The notes below the pieces were generated by a model. It had not been told where the DNA came from, ran no database searches, and was given only the letters and a program-made list of their open reading frames with translations. Positions 55,120-63,886 of a stretch of DNA of 64,000 bases are shown here, piece by piece. Source of the stretch: Paenibacillus sp. NAIST15-1 (lineage in GTDB: Bacteria; Bacillota; Bacilli; Paenibacillales; Paenibacillaceae); the NCBI RefSeq assembly GCF_001894745.1, contig NZ_BBYF01000003.1, positions 682,001-746,000 of the forward strand, read 5' to 3'. A program made the position numbers and the translations under genes. How positions within the stretch are numbered: the first letter of the stretch is position 1; each line of letters starts with the position of its first letter.

Positions 55120-56160
55120 TTAAGGCAGAGTTCTTTCAGTTAAAGAGTCAACAACAACTTGAATTGCATTATATTCTTCCAGTTGCATCTGACGATAAAG
55201 CTCAATTAGTCTTTTTATTATATCATTATCGTTAGTCAGTTTATACTTTATAACCATACTTTTTCCTGTTCGGGCCATTTTTTCTATTGATACGAAATTT
55301 TTGATATAATCAAATTCATCGGAGAGATATTTGTGTTTAATCATATATTTTACTCTTGAAGACATACATTTTTTATGTTCCAACATAATATGAATTGGCC
55401 TAATATCATAGGATGTTCTCCCCGTCATCCACCCTTCCAAAAATATCAAAAGTTGCTCATAAATAGCCATTCCATAAACCCTTTTTCTTGGATTTATAAA
55501 CATACTTATCCTTTCATCAAGATTTTTTGATTCCAAATACTCTCTCAATGATTCTCTTACAAAACGAACTTCAAAACGAAAATTCGCATTATCATTATAT
55601 GTCCACAAATTGTATAGGCCTAGCTTACCTTCAATATCTTTGTAACTCATCAGAGATTTTTCAAAATCGTTGAATGTAACAGGCAATTCGGTGAATTTAC
55701 CTTCTTTATCAAATCCAAGACCGTAAATTGTTTGCTTACGCATACTATATCCATATACCATGAATTGATGTTTGAATTCATATTCACCATGTGCATAAGT
55801 ATTAGGGATATAAAACTCATCCACATTTAACTCAACATATTGTCGATTATCAATACAATCAGTAATAAACTTTATTGGCCCACCTTTATACCCTTCAACA
55901 ATTTTCCCATCTATTCCAGCAGCATTAATCCATGGACTGTTTATTGGGCCATCATACCCTTTATATGCATAGTTGTAGAAATTTAATGTGGATTGTTGGA
56001 TCTTAGCATCGAGTAAATTACTTTCATAATATAGATGAATAAAGTTAGTATAAAACCAAGGTAAATAATGATTAGACTGTGCCATGATGGAGAGTGGATA
56101 AGCTTGACCTAAATAGCCGAGAACTGGTGGAATCGCAATACGAAGTCGTTTTGTACCCAT
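55120..56160 (-). CDS. Unrecognised protein, copy B of a pair (possible BtrH-like fold)
   Basis: 346 residues, AT-rich, no signal peptide or membrane segment. Paralogue of the protein at 45370: shares FITDCIDNRQYVELNVDEFY, the His-containing FKHQFMVYGYS, and LEHKKCMSSRVKYM, at equivalent spacings. Overall identity is low (roughly a quarter by eye), so the duplication is old or the two arrived separately. No known family was recognised with confidence. AGGGGATG lies before the ATG. It sits between an IS3 relic and a serine hydrolase next to the NRPS region; a role in a peptide pathway is possible but unproven. Confidence 0.75.
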   Translation of the reverse strand: MGTKRLRIAIPPVLGYLGQAYPLSIMAQSNHYLPWFYTNFIHLYYESNLLDAKIQQSTLNFYNYAYKGYDGPINSPWINAAGIDGKIVEGYKGGPIKFITDCIDNRQYVELNVDEFYIPNTYAHGEYEFKHQFMVYGYSMRKQTIYGLGFDKEGKFTELPVTFNDFEKSLMSYKDIEGKLGLYNLWTYNDNANFRFEVRFVRESLREYLESKNLDERISMFINPRKRVYGMAIYEQLLIFLEGWMTGRTSYDIRPIHIMLEHKKCMSSRVKYMIKHKYLSDEFDYIKNFVSIEKMARTGKSMVIKYKLTNDNDIIKRLIELYRQMQLEEYNAIQVVVDSLTERTLP

Positions 56161-56428
56161 AATACATCCCCTAGATAATTTGTATCAATACATGCCTTTC
56201 GAATAATCAATTTTGTAAAAAAACAGTACAGCATCAGAGCTAATACAGTGTTTCAGATAACAATGTGATTCCGGAATGCATAAGTTTCCTTTTCCTACAC
56301 ACAGTTTTAAATCTGATACTGTATTAGCACTTTAACTGAACTCCAAGCAGACTTTCCAAATTTTCATGAAAGCAAGTTGTACCATATAATAACTTAATCC
56401 AATGCTTACAGCACTTGTCTCAGCGAAA

Positions 56429-57358
56429 CTACAAAATGGAACTTTTTATGATTTGCAATGGCCTCAGCGTATCCCCGTAAGTATCACTTGTCATGCTAAT
56501 GACTATTTTTCGGGACGGAACGACACAAATATACTGCCCTCCCATGCCCATTGCAAAATAAAACCCTCCGGCACCAGAGGTTTGAGAAACCCACCAATGC
56601 CTCCCGTAATGACCCAAATCGGGGTAGGACAGATTTTCTGGCTGCGTCGTTTGTGCAATCCATTTTTCGCTTATCAATTGCTTTTTTCCCCATCTTCCCA
56701 TGTTCAAATATAAGCTCCCAAATTTATGCATGTCCTGAACGGTAAGATAAAGTCCGAAGCCGCCGATATTCACGCCCTGCGGATCCTCATGCCAAATGAA
56801 ATCTTCAAAGCCCAGATTAGAAAATAAATGGCGGACAGCAAATTCACGTGCTTTTTGATTCGTCGCTTTTTGCAAAATGGCCAAAAGTAGCTGGCTGCAA
56901 CCCGAGTTATAGTTCATCACTAGACCGGGTTCGGTGAGTAAGGGCCTCTCCAGCACATACTTCACCCAGTTCGAGCTATGGATCATTTGAGGCCAGCCTC
57001 CCCAATCCTCCATCTCGGGCCAATCGAATCCGGCAGTCATAGTCAACAAGTGGTCGATCGTGATAAACTGCTTTCTCGGATCTTGATCTTTCAGCAGCGA
57101 TGGAAAATAGGTTGCAATCGGAGCAGTCAAGTCGGGAATGAAGCCTTTTTCATGTGCAATCCCGATCAGGCATGAGGTCACGCTTTTTGTACATGAATTG
57201 ACTTTATGAAGTTTGTTAACCGATTTTTTGTTCTTAAAAAATTGATATATGGGCTCGCTACCTACGCTGATCAAACAGCTGTGAATTTTCTCTTTCTTTA
57301 GTATTTCAGACAAATGATTGGTTTCCATTTTCGTTTGATTGTTCGATGAAAGTCCCAC
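56429..57358 (-). CDS. Beta-lactamase-fold serine hydrolase (class C type)
   Basis: 309 residues, no signal peptide. The catalytic SxxK is S55-C-T-K58 in VNSCTKSVTSCLIG, the Tyr motif is MNYNSGCSQLL, and GMGGQYICVVP takes the place of the K/H-x-G strand. Also HLLTMTAGFDWPE, typical of the AmpC/esterase group. Substrate unknown: an esterase, D-amino peptidase or penicillin-binding-like enzyme. The start is a GTG with AGAGGTGGG upstream. It lies after a broken thioesterase and near the NRPS genes, where such enzymes sometimes release a mature peptide; that link is inference. Confidence 0.88.
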   Translation of the reverse strand: MGLSSNNQTKMETNHLSEILKKEKIHSCLISVGSEPIYQFFKNKKSVNKLHKVNSCTKSVTSCLIGIAHEKGFIPDLTAPIATYFPSLLKDQDPRKQFITIDHLLTMTAGFDWPEMEDWGGWPQMIHSSNWVKYVLERPLLTEPGLVMNYNSGCSQLLLAILQKATNQKAREFAVRHLFSNLGFEDFIWHEDPQGVNIGGFGLYLTVQDMHKFGSLYLNMGRWGKKQLISEKWIAQTTQPENLSYPDLGHYGRHWWVSQTSGAGGFYFAMGMGGQYICVVPSRKIVISMTSDTYGDTLRPLQIIKSSIL

Positions 57359-57389
57359 TCAGCCCACCTCTTTGTCTTATCGAGTTGCA

Positions 57390-57698
57390 TTATTCCCTGT
57401 GCTTGGACAATATACACTTCATCAATTCTGTTAGCTGTTCGGCGTAGTCATTGATGAAGAAATGCCCACCAGAAAATACTTCAATTTGGCTAGAACGTGA
57501 AGTGTAATGACGCCAGGCTTCGATAGCTTGTAACGGAATCTTTTCTTTATCACCATGAACAGCATGAATTCGGTATCAAGATGCTCGTATGCGGGACGGG
57601 GATTAAACGTCTCAAAATTCCTAAAATACGAACGAATATAGGTTCGTAGTAATTGAATAAATTGAGATGATTCAGGATTCTGGAGGAATTCCGCCCAG
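57390..57698 (-). pseudogene. Fragment of a type II thioesterase gene (GrsT/SrfAD type)
   Basis: Read on the minus strand, three pieces in different frames recover the C-terminal half of a thioesterase II: LGGIPPE, then FLQNPESSQFIQLLRTYIRS, then HAVHGDKEKIPLQAIEAW and IEVFSGGHFFINDYAEQL, ending CILSKHRE and stop (57392-57390). The order LGGxP ... HGDxD-like ... GGHFF is that of the family. The N-terminal half, including the GHSMG nucleophile Ser, is gone, and at least two frameshifts are present. Such enzymes clear misloaded carrier proteins in NRPS clusters. It directly follows the acyl-CoA dehydrogenase gene. Confidence 0.82.
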
Positions 57699-57705
57699 TG
57701 CTGTA

Positions 57706-58833
57706 TTATATATAAGCATGTCTCGCAATAATCATTTCGTGCATCTGCGTCGTGCCCTCGATAATTTCCATAATCTTCGCATCGCGGAAATAGCGTTGCG
57801 CATTGCTATCTGTGCTGCAGCCGAATGCGCCTTGTATCTGAACCGCATCGCTTGTGATCTTTCTAAGAATCGACGTGGCAAAATACTTTGCCTTCCAGCT
57901 TGCCATCATAAAGTCGGGATCGGCGAGATCGGCCAAATATGCAGCTTGATGACAAAGCAGTCGTGCCGCCTCGACATTGACGATCATCTCGGTTATCATT
58001 TTTTGAATCAATTGATGTTCACGGAGAACGACGCCGAACTGTTTACGATTTGACGTATATTCGAGACTATCTTCTAAACAGCCCTGTCCAATTCCAACCG
58101 CACCGAATGCGATTGAGAATCGGCCGTAATCCAGGCAGTGAGTTCCGACGAAGGATAGTCCCATACCGATTCTCCCTAGCAAGTTCTCCGCTGGTACCTC
58201 GCAATTGTCAAGGTGAAGTTCTGCAAGCATGGAAGCCTTTGTTCCCAAAATGCCGTCAATCGCATTGGCCGTAAATCCCTTGCTGTCACGTTCTACCAGG
58301 AAAGCGGTTGGTTGTCCCTCACAGCGTGCAAAGATTAAAAAGAGATTGGCGATTTGACCATAGGTGATCCACTTTTTTCTACCGTTTAGTACATATCGCC
58401 CGTTCACCAACTCAGCAGTAGTCTCGATGCTTTTTGCATCAGTACCAATGTTTGGTTCGCTGAGCCCGAATGCGCCAATCCGGGTTCCTGAGGCCAGTTC
58501 AGGCAGCCATTGCTGCTTCTGAAGTTCATTGCCCCACTTACGAATCGCCAATGTTACCATACCGTGGACCGTCAACAGGCTGCGTATGGAGGAGCAGGCG
58601 CGCCCGGTTTGCTCGTGCATAAGGCCGAGGCTTATGTAATCAAGTTGACACCCTCCATAGGATCTCGGAATAACTGCCCCGAGGTAACCCTGCTCTGCTA
58701 CTTTCCGGATCAAATCTGCTTGCGTGTGCTCCTCCCTGTCCATCCGGTTCGCCAACGGCAATACCTCACGGTCGACGAACGCTCTGCAATCTTCCTGAAA
58801 CTGCTCCTGCTCTGCACTTAACCTAAGCCTCAT
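57706..58833 (-). CDS. Acyl-CoA (or acyl-carrier) dehydrogenase
   Basis: About 375 residues of the acyl-CoA dehydrogenase fold: AVIPRSYGG, IGAFGLSEPNIGTDAKSIET (FAD-binding), KKWITYGQIANLFLIFARCE, FGAVGIGQGCLEDSLEY, ASWAKYFAT-like helix and the end IMEIIEGTTQMHEMIIARH, in the normal order. AAAGGTGAAAC lies before the ATG at 58833, so the extra 53 codons upstream are probably not translated. Paired with a 3-hydroxyacyl-CoA dehydrogenase, a combination that in polyketide/NRPS clusters makes hydroxy-, methoxy- or aminomalonyl-ACP extenders (inference). Confidence 0.9.
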   Translation of the reverse strand: MRLRLSAEQEQFQEDCRAFVDREVLPLANRMDREEHTQADLIRKVAEQGYLGAVIPRSYGGCQLDYISLGLMHEQTGRACSSIRSLLTVHGMVTLAIRKWGNELQKQQWLPELASGTRIGAFGLSEPNIGTDAKSIETTAELVNGRYVLNGRKKWITYGQIANLFLIFARCEGQPTAFLVERDSKGFTANAIDGILGTKASMLAELHLDNCEVPAENLLGRIGMGLSFVGTHCLDYGRFSIAFGAVGIGQGCLEDSLEYTSNRKQFGVVLREHQLIQKMITEMIVNVEAARLLCHQAAYLADLADPDFMMASWKAKYFATSILRKITSDAVQIQGAFGCSTDSNAQRYFRDAKIMEIIEGTTQMHEMIIARHAYI

Positions 58834-58876
58834 ATTAGTTTCACCTTTCAAAGATAGAATTGACCAAACTGGAAAA

Positions 58877-59725
58877 TCAGTAGTCGTAGAAGCCGCGTCC
58901 GCTTTTTCGACCGTGAAGGCCGGCGTCGACCATTTTGCGTAGCAGCGGGCAGACGCGGTACTTCGAATCCTGATAGCTTTCATAGAGCACATCGAGAGAA
59001 TGGACGACCGTATCGAGTCCGATAAGATCAGCCGTTTCTAACGGTCCCATCGCATGGTTAAAACACTTCTTAAAAATGTCGTCGACATCCTTTGGTTGAG
59101 CCACCTGATCCTGTACGACAAATGCCGCTTCATTCATGAGCAGGTGTGAAATACGGTTGGAAACGAACCCCGGAAGATCGTTTACGAGAATCATGTCCTT
59201 GCCGAAGCGGGCAAGGAAATCTTTAGCGGTTTCAATAGTCTTGTCGGAGGTATGAAAACCTCGAATCGCTTCGACTGTCGGCTTCATCATGACCGGATTC
59301 ATGAAATGCATGCCAATCACCCGATCTGGACGTTTCGTCCCAGCCGCCAATTTGGTTATCGAAATACAGGAAGTGTTAACGGCAAAAACACAGTGCTCAG
59401 GGCAAATCCGATCGATAATCTCATATACCGCCTGCTTCACTTCATATTTTTCGGTCACGTTCTCCACAAGGAAATCTACGTCATATAACAAGTGGTGATC
59501 CGTGGTCAAGGTGATTCTGGTAAGTACAGCGTCCACGCTTTCCAACGAATGACCCTTATTAAAGAATGCGGAAAATCGTATACTTTTGCGAATTTCTTCT
59601 TTTGCACGGGCGAGAATGTCATCCGAAATATCGACAAGAACGACTTCCAAACCTGCTTGGGCCAAAGACTGAGAAAGACCGATCCCCATCGTCCCTGCAC
59701 CGACGACTCCGATTTTTTGCATCAC
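58877..59725 (-). CDS. 3-hydroxyacyl-CoA dehydrogenase family protein
   Basis: 282 residues: NAD-binding KIGVVGAGTMGIGLSQSLAQ, DFLVENVTEKYEVK, VNTSCISITKLA, IGMHFMNPVMMKPTVEAIRG, then DLPGFVSNRISHLLMNEA and the end HGRKSGRGFYDY. The closest family use in clusters like this is the FkbK/ZmaG type oxidoreductase of atypical-extender synthesis, but a plain beta-oxidation enzyme cannot be excluded. The start is GTG at 59725 or ATG three bases later. A 43-base gap leads to the acyl-CoA dehydrogenase gene. Confidence 0.9.
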   Translation of the reverse strand: MMQKIGVVGAGTMGIGLSQSLAQAGLEVVLVDISDDILARAKEEIRKSIRFSAFFNKGHSLESVDAVLTRITLTTDHHLLYDVDFLVENVTEKYEVKQAVYEIIDRICPEHCVFAVNTSCISITKLAAGTKRPDRVIGMHFMNPVMMKPTVEAIRGFHTSDKTIETAKDFLARFGKDMILVNDLPGFVSNRISHLLMNEAAFVVQDQVAQPKDVDDIFKKCFNHAMGPLETADLIGLDTVVHSLDVLYESYQDSKYRVCPLLRKMVDAGLHGRKSGRGFYDY

Positions 59726-59779
59726 TGAACACCGCCATTATTCATCATTTAATTGTCCTAACAACTCGGCAAGCATTGG

Positions 59780-60105
59780 ATTATATTCTCACACGATTGC
59801 CGATGGGGCCTATTGTTGCGTTCAAAATATAATTCGCTAACAGACGAGCAATCCATATAGCCGATTACCACTTATCAATGTAAGATACGGACAAAGAGGA
59901 GCTTTCAATGGCAGCAATGCCTTGCTTTGCATTGGAAACGCTCCGTACGATCCAGACCATATTTGTTCGCTCGCCTGGTCATCTGTCACACAGGCCAGGA
60001 TGATGTCAGCGTCTGCTGCCGCTTCCGCAGGGGAGCGACAAATACGGTCTTATCCCTAGCAAGACCATCTAAGCGTTCTTCCGTGCGGTTGACCCGCCCT
60101 TCTTA
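59780..60105 (-). pseudogene. Relic of a beta-hydroxyacid-dehydrogenase-type reductase
   Basis: Three frames on the minus strand carry pieces in the proper order for the 6-phosphogluconate/3-hydroxyisobutyrate dehydrogenase family: NRTEERLDGLARDKTVFVA (from 60090), PAEAAADADIILACVTDDQ (about 60030-59970), and AIESSSLSVSYIDKW (about 59920-59870), perhaps followed by LLANYILNATIG. The pieces are joined by frameshifts, and the GxGxxG start and C-terminal domain are missing. The stretch between the NRPS and the 3-hydroxyacyl-CoA dehydrogenase gene contains nothing else. Confidence 0.7.
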
Positions 60106-60116
60106 AAACGACCTTG

Positions 60117-63100
60117 TTATTTGCGGATCGCACCATTGTGATTTTCTGCAAAGAGCTTAAGGAAACCGATGTATTGTGAAAAAATGGATCGCATTTTTTC
60201 CTTCTCCAATCGACGATGATCAAAGTGAAAGAAGAGTTCTCCTCCCCCTTGTTGTGCTCTCCATTCCAATCCAAAATCAAAAAAGTCCGTCAAATTCAAC
60301 GTTCCGTCCTCTTCGGATGCTTCTACGAACACAGGATAAACCGTTTCCGAGCTTGCTTGCTGTCTCGCTTTGCTCATATGTGAGAAGCTGTAAAGTTCGT
60401 CCCGCTTCCCCTTTCCATCGGCCACCCTATGGAAAAGATCCGAAAACTCTGCAATCGAGTTGAACGCGATTACAACCTGTAAGATGCCGCTTGACTCAAT
60501 GAGTTGCAACGGCATGCGGTCTGTTTGCAATATTTCGGAAAGTACGTACGCGAACAACCCCTGCATTAGATCCGAAACCGAAATCTGCTCCTGTCGGGAA
60601 ATCCTCGCTAATCGATTATGTAAATCGCTTGAGAGAGTGTAACGATATTGGGTCCCCTCTTCTAGCGAAGGATCTCCGGCATAATATTCGGAAGGCAGCA
60701 CCAGTCCTTCAATGTTTACCGACGACAGCTCCGAGTGATTTAGCCGACTGATTTGTTCCTTCAGCTTGGAGATGGTGGAATAAGCAAATAAATCGGCAAT
60801 CGTTATTTTCCCTGGGTAACGATTGTCGAGCCGATTGTGAACCTGAATCAATAAAATGGAATTTCCTCCGACATCGAAGAAATGATCGTGTATGCCAAAA
60901 TGGTCAGCGCCCAATACTTGTTTCCAAATCGCAAACAATTCCTGTTCCAATTCATCCGTTGGTTCAATAGATTCCTCCTTAGAGGTACCAAGCGCATTTT
61001 TTTCTGCCAATAACACTTGACGATCGATTTTTCCGTTCGTCGTTAACGGGATGTGATCGACTTGAAAGAACAATGAAGGTATCATATAGGATGGCAGCTT
61101 GTCCTCCATATAGATCCTAACTTCCTCCAATTGAAGAGGCCGATTTGCCTTGATGTATGCACAAAGAACGGCTGTTTCTCCTGCTCCCTCTTTCGGCAGC
61201 ACGACAACCCCTTGAATCGAGTTATGCTTTAGCAGACATAACTCAATTTCGTCAAGCTCAATCCGATAACCACGAATTTTCACCTGATGATCCGCACGTC
61301 CCAAGTACTCTAATTCCCAATTGTGCCTCCACCTGCCCATATCCCCCGTCCTGTAAAGAACATCGCCGGGGACATAAGGATTCGGGAGAAATCGTTCAGC
61401 CGTCAATTCAGGCCGATTTAGATAACCACGTCCAACGCCTTCCCCTCCTACATACATTTCACCAACAACGCCTTGTGGCAGCAGGTTCAAATTCCGATCC
61501 AGAATATAGAGTGCGAGTGTAGGAATCGGACGCCCAATATTGCTGAGATTGCGATCAATATCAGCTTCCGTTAGCTCGTTAAAGGTTACGTGTACCGTCG
61601 TTTCCGTAATGCCGTACATATTTATCAGCCGGACTTGCGGATGTCTTGCCTTCCAGTTCTTTAACTGGTAAGGTGCAAGCGCTTCGCCGCCGAAAATGAC
61701 CATTCTAAGGCGAAGATCGAACTGCGGCAGTTTTTCCTCTGCTTGTATAAGGTGATAGAACATCGTAGGAGTTTGGTTCAGGATCGTCACCTGCTCCGTT
61801 TGCAGCAATTTCAAGTACTGCTGCGGATCGCGAACAGTTTGCTCCGGCACGATGACGAGCTTACCGCCGTACAGAAGTGCTCCGTACATCTCCCATACCG
61901 AAAAGTCGAAACAGTAGGAGTGGCCCATCGTCCACACATCGTCCGATCCAAAATCAAACAAACAGCCTTCGTGGAAAAACAATCGAACGACGTTGCGATG
62001 TTCAATCATCACCCCTTTGGGTATGCCGGTCGTGCCGGAGGTGTAAATAATATAGGCAAGATGGTGGGCTTCTGCCACCGACGGCAAATCGAAACCCGGT
62101 GCATGAGCGATTTCCGAATTATCGATTTCGACAACAGATCCTCCGAAATCCGTTACTATCTGCCTGTTTTGCGATTCGAGCAGCAGCAAGCACGCCTCGC
62201 TATCTTGCAGCATGTAGCGTATGCGTTTTTCCGGGTAGCCCGGATCAATCGGCACATAAGCGCTTCCTGCTTTCAATGTTGCGAGGATAGCCACGATCAT
62301 CTCAGCTGAGCGCTCTAACAGCAGCGCCACAAGTTTGTCCGGCCCTGCACCCTTGCTACGGAGCACATATGCAAGCTGGTTCGCTCGGATGTTGAGATCG
62401 CGGTAGGTCAAGCTCTGCTCCCCGCAGACAACGGCAACTTTGTCAGGCGTTGTTTGTGCCTGCCGTTCGAACAATTCAGATAAGGTTGCCCGTTCGGGAT
62501 AAGACGCACGATTGTTGAATGAGAGCTGAATGCTGTGCTCCTGTGCGGTAACGATTTCCAAATCGGACAACCCGCGCGCTGGATTGTGCAGAACCTCTCG
62601 AACGAGCTGGCGTAAGTGCGCCTCAATTGTTTGCACTCCGATAGCCGAATATATCTCCGCATTGTAGGTCATCGTCACCTTCATTCGCTCGCCAGGAACA
62701 AAAATGACGTTCAAGTCGTAGTTGGTCTGTTCGCGAATCGTGAAGTCGTCCACGGTAAATCCCAAATCGTCGTTTGTGGAGTCGGCGCCGCGCAGTTCAC
62801 GGTGCATCGGATAATTCTCAAAGGCGATGATATGCTGAAACAAATTTCCCTTGAGTGCAGTCTTCGCTTGCACGTTGTGCAACGGGAAATACTCGTACGG
62901 GTTTCCCTCGGTCGTTTGCATCTGCACCTTTCTGACCAGTCCGGAGAATGTTTCACCGTCCTCCTGGCGGATACGTACCGGAACTGTATTGATAAACAGT
63001 CCCACCATTCGGTCAACACCCGCCAAATCCGCCGGACGTCCCGATACGACAGCTCCGAATACGACATCCGTTGTATTATTGTATTTTTGAAGCAGCGCGC

Positions 63101-63884
63101 CCCAAAGCGTTTGCATGACGACGTATAGCGTCACTTGCGAGCTTTGTGCAAACAGCGTCAGCTCCCGCGTCGTGTAGGTATCGAATTCGAACGCATATTT
63201 CTGAAAGTCGTATCGGCCTGTATCCCGCTGTGTCTCCGCTTGAGGAAGCAGGGCTGGATGCTCATAGCCAGCAAGCAACCGCTCCCAATATCGCTCCGCC
63301 GCTTCCTTGTCCTGCTGTTCGATCCAGTTGATGAACGTTCCGTAAGGATATGCATGCGGGAGCTGAAGCTCCTTATCGTTTTTCAAGCTGCGGTAAATTT
63401 GCGTCAACTCGTTAAACAAGATGCCGAGACACCAACCGTCCATCAAAATATGATGGTAGGTTAACAGCAGCTTGCAGTAGTCAGTGTCCATACGAAGGAT
63501 CGCACTACGGATCAACACATCCTTGGTCAAATCGAAGCCACGCGCCAGATCCGTGCCTTTGAACGCGGCCAGCCGCTCAAGCTTGTCCGGATACTCCAGA
63601 TGACGAAAGTCTTCCGAATGGACGGATACTGCCCTTTCTTTTAAAACAATTTGCAGCGGTCGGCTCGCTTTCTTGTAGTTAAAAATGCTTCGCAAAATGT
63701 CGTGGCGGTTCACCAGAATCTGAAAACTGTTGTTAAACGTTTCGATGTCTATCGATCCTCGTATGTCGAACTCCGACTGCAACACATATTCGCCAATTTC
63801 CGGATTGACAAGCGAACGGAAAAGCATGCCTTCCTGCATAGAGCTAAGCGAATAAATATTTTGGATTTCCATTTTTTTTGACAT
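60117..63884 (-). CDS. Nonribosomal peptide synthetase, C-A(Thr)-PCP with a C-terminal half condensation domain
   Basis: 1255 residues. Condensation domain (about 8-445) with HHILMDG at 144-150; adenylation domain (about 465-955): YTSGTTGIPKG, NMYGITETT, YRTGDMGRW, GRADHQVKIRGYRIELDEIE, NGKIDR; carrier domain with Ser at 1009 in DVGGNSI. By alignment to GrsA positions the pocket residues are D660 F661 W664 N703 I730 G732 M756 V764 H765 K952, that is DFWNIGMVHK, the threonine code. Residues about 1060-1250 resemble only the second half of a condensation domain. No thioesterase in the protein. Starts at ATG 63884, near the end of the upstream NRPS gene. Confidence 0.93.
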   Translation of the reverse strand: MSKKMEIQNIYSLSSMQEGMLFRSLVNPEIGEYVLQSEFDIRGSIDIETFNNSFQILVNRHDILRSIFNYKKASRPLQIVLKERAVSVHSEDFRHLEYPDKLERLAAFKGTDLARGFDLTKDVLIRSAILRMDTDYCKLLLTYHHILMDGWCLGILFNELTQIYRSLKNDKELQLPHAYPYGTFINWIEQQDKEAAERYWERLLAGYEHPALLPQAETQRDTGRYDFQKYAFEFDTYTTRELTLFAQSSQVTLYVVMQTLWGALLQKYNNTTDVVFGAVVSGRPADLAGVDRMVGLFINTVPVRIRQEDGETFSGLVRKVQMQTTEGNPYEYFPLHNVQAKTALKGNLFQHIIAFENYPMHRELRGADSTNDDLGFTVDDFTIREQTNYDLNVIFVPGERMKVTMTYNAEIYSAIGVQTIEAHLRQLVREVLHNPARGLSDLEIVTAQEHSIQLSFNNRASYPERATLSELFERQAQTTPDKVAVVCGEQSLTYRDLNIRANQLAYVLRSKGAGPDKLVALLLERSAEMIVAILATLKAGSAYVPIDPGYPEKRIRYMLQDSEACLLLLESQNRQIVTDFGGSVVEIDNSEIAHAPGFDLPSVAEAHHLAYIIYTSGTTGIPKGVMIEHRNVVRLFFHEGCLFDFGSDDVWTMGHSYCFDFSVWEMYGALLYGGKLVIVPEQTVRDPQQYLKLLQTEQVTILNQTPTMFYHLIQAEEKLPQFDLRLRMVIFGGEALAPYQLKNWKARHPQVRLINMYGITETTVHVTFNELTEADIDRNLSNIGRPIPTLALYILDRNLNLLPQGVVGEMYVGGEGVGRGYLNRPELTAERFLPNPYVPGDVLYRTGDMGRWRHNWELEYLGRADHQVKIRGYRIELDEIELCLLKHNSIQGVVVLPKEGAGETAVLCAYIKANRPLQLEEVRIYMEDKLPSYMIPSLFFQVDHIPLTTNGKIDRQVLLAEKNALGTSKEESIEPTDELEQELFAIWKQVLGADHFGIHDHFFDVGGNSILLIQVHNRLDNRYPGKITIADLFAYSTISKLKEQISRLNHSELSSVNIEGLVLPSEYYAGDPSLEEGTQYRYTLSSDLHNRLARISRQEQISVSDLMQGLFAYVLSEILQTDRMPLQLIESSGILQVVIAFNSIAEFSDLFHRVADGKGKRDELYSFSHMSKARQQASSETVYPVFVEASEEDGTLNLTDFFDFGLEWRAQQGGGELFFHFDHRRLEKEKMRSIFSQYIGFLKLFAENHNGAIRK

Positions 63885-63886
63885 GA

